Shown here in pieces: positions 63,481 through 64,000 of a stretch of DNA of 64,000 bases; the first letter of the stretch is position 1, and every line of letters begins with the position of its first letter. The DNA comes from Pseudomonas solani (GTDB taxonomy: Bacteria; Pseudomonadota; Gammaproteobacteria; Pseudomonadales; Pseudomonadaceae). The stretch lies in assembly GCF_026072635.1 (NCBI RefSeq), contig NZ_AP023081.1, forward strand, positions 4,150,501 through 4,214,500. Reading direction: 5' to 3'. The translations under genes and the position numbers were made by a program. The notes beneath the pieces were generated by a model, which saw only the letters and a program-made list of their open reading frames with translations, had not been told where the DNA came from and made no database searches.

Positions 63481-64000
63481 ATGGAAAACCTCAACAGTGC
63501 CGTGCAAACCCTGATCCACGGCTCCAACACCCTGTTCATCCTGATGGGCGCCGTGATGGTGCTCGCCATGCACGCCGGCTTCGCCTTCCTCGAAGTGGGC
63601 ACCGTGCGCCAGAAGAACCAGGTCAACGCGCTGTCGAAGATCCTTTCGGACTTCGCCATCTCCACCCTGGCCTATTTCTTCATCGGCTACTGGGTGGCCT
63701 ACGGCGTGACCTTCCTGCAGCCGGCCAGTGAGCTGGCGGCCGACCATGGCTATGCGCTGGTGAAGTTCTTCTTCCTGCTGACCTTCGCCGCCGCCATCCC
63801 GGCGATCATCTCCGGCGGCATCGCCGAGCGCGCCAAGTTCGGCCCGCAGTTGTGCGCCACCGCCCTGATCGTGGCCTTCGTCTATCCCTTCTTCGAGGGG
63901 CTGATCTGGAACGGCAACTTCGGCCTGCAGGACTGGCTGAAGGCGAGCTTCGGCGCCAGCTTCCATGACTTCGCCGGCTCCGTGGTGGTGCACGCCGTGG
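63481..64000 (+). CDS. ammonium transporter, Amt family (5' part)
   Basis: The frame opens at ATG 63481 (GGAG 11 bp upstream) and is still open at the right edge, giving the first 173 residues. It starts MENLNSAVQTLIHGSNTLFI and continues with LMGAVMVLAMHAGFAFLEVG and VRQKNQVNALSKILSDFAIS, the family's first helices. Later, FAAAIPAIISGGIAERAKFG and WNGNFG...DFAGSVVVHAV match the Amt signature region. It imports ammonium across the inner membrane. There is no cleaved signal peptide at the start. No glnK gene lies directly upstream. Confidence 0.9.
   Translation, partial: MENLNSAVQTLIHGSNTLFILMGAVMVLAMHAGFAFLEVGTVRQKNQVNALSKILSDFAISTLAYFFIGYWVAYGVTFLQPASELAADHGYALVKFFFLLTFAAAIPAIISGGIAERAKFGPQLCATALIVAFVYPFFEGLIWNGNFGLQDWLKASFGASFHDFAGSVVVHAV

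Overview
The window is a GC-rich (visibly well above 60% G+C) chromosomal segment whose gene content and order (nadK, pepN, batABD, gdhB, pyrD, rmf, rlmKL, a dacB-like gene, yggL, dgt) point to a Pseudomonas of the P. aeruginosa lineage or a near relative. This assignment rests on recognised protein families and remembered synteny, not on a database search. No rRNA, tRNA, CRISPR array, prophage or transposase was seen.

Layout. Positions 1-8.8 kb hold mostly plus-strand housekeeping genes: the end of a PLP-dependent deaminase/desulfhydrase gene, a cyclic-nucleotide/rhodanese protein, a REP pair, DUF1853 on the minus strand, nadK, a metallophosphoesterase, a tightly overlapping trio (AAA+ ATPase, four-helix membrane protein, TPR-membrane protein) and yeaC-DUF2797. 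pepN follows (8.9-11.5 kb) and ends in a strong terminator. At 11.7-19.2 kb lies an envelope cluster: a DUF1302 outer-membrane-type protein, a DUF1329 periplasmic protein, a YCF48-type beta-propeller and an MMPL/RND transporter. A REP-rich spacer (19.2-19.6 kb) separates it from a minus-strand moxR-DUF58-DUF4381-batA-batB/C-batD operon (19.6-26.4 kb). A Tat-exported beta-carbonic anhydrase and gdhB (to 32.5 kb) follow.

At 32.6-43.75 kb, between gdhB and the pyrD region, sits an orphan type VI secretion island: vgrG, a large multidomain cell-wall-hydrolase-like effector, a predicted periplasmic immunity protein, PAAR, a possible Tla3-like protein and a TssM/IcmF-like protein whose P-loop has decayed. 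The effector's 3' end and the immunity gene are clearly more AT-rich than their surroundings, as expected for exchangeable toxin/immunity modules. The effector is frameshifted at a C5 tract where six C would restore one reading frame. A 20-codon stub after the tssM-like gene looks like the truncated start of a lost gene.

From 43.8 kb the core chromosome resumes: DUF6685-like, DUF2835, pyrD, rmf, rlmKL, a CHASE-PAS-GGDEF diguanylate cyclase, a dacB-like gene, yggL, an HD-GYP phosphodiesterase gene (also frameshifted at a C5 tract), a LuxR-type response regulator, a FUSC transporter, dgt, an EAL phosphodiesterase, the yqjD-yqjE-yqjK-like envelope operon and the start of an ammonium transporter gene that runs off the end. 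Three c-di-GMP enzymes (one synthase, two hydrolases) lie within about 13 kb.

The most promising material for new biology is the VgrG island (a split M23-like fold with SH3, EF-hand and lysozyme-like regions, a novel immunity protein and a P-loop-less TssM), the AAA+/membrane/TPR trio, and the DUF1302-DUF1329-YCF48-MMPL apparatus.
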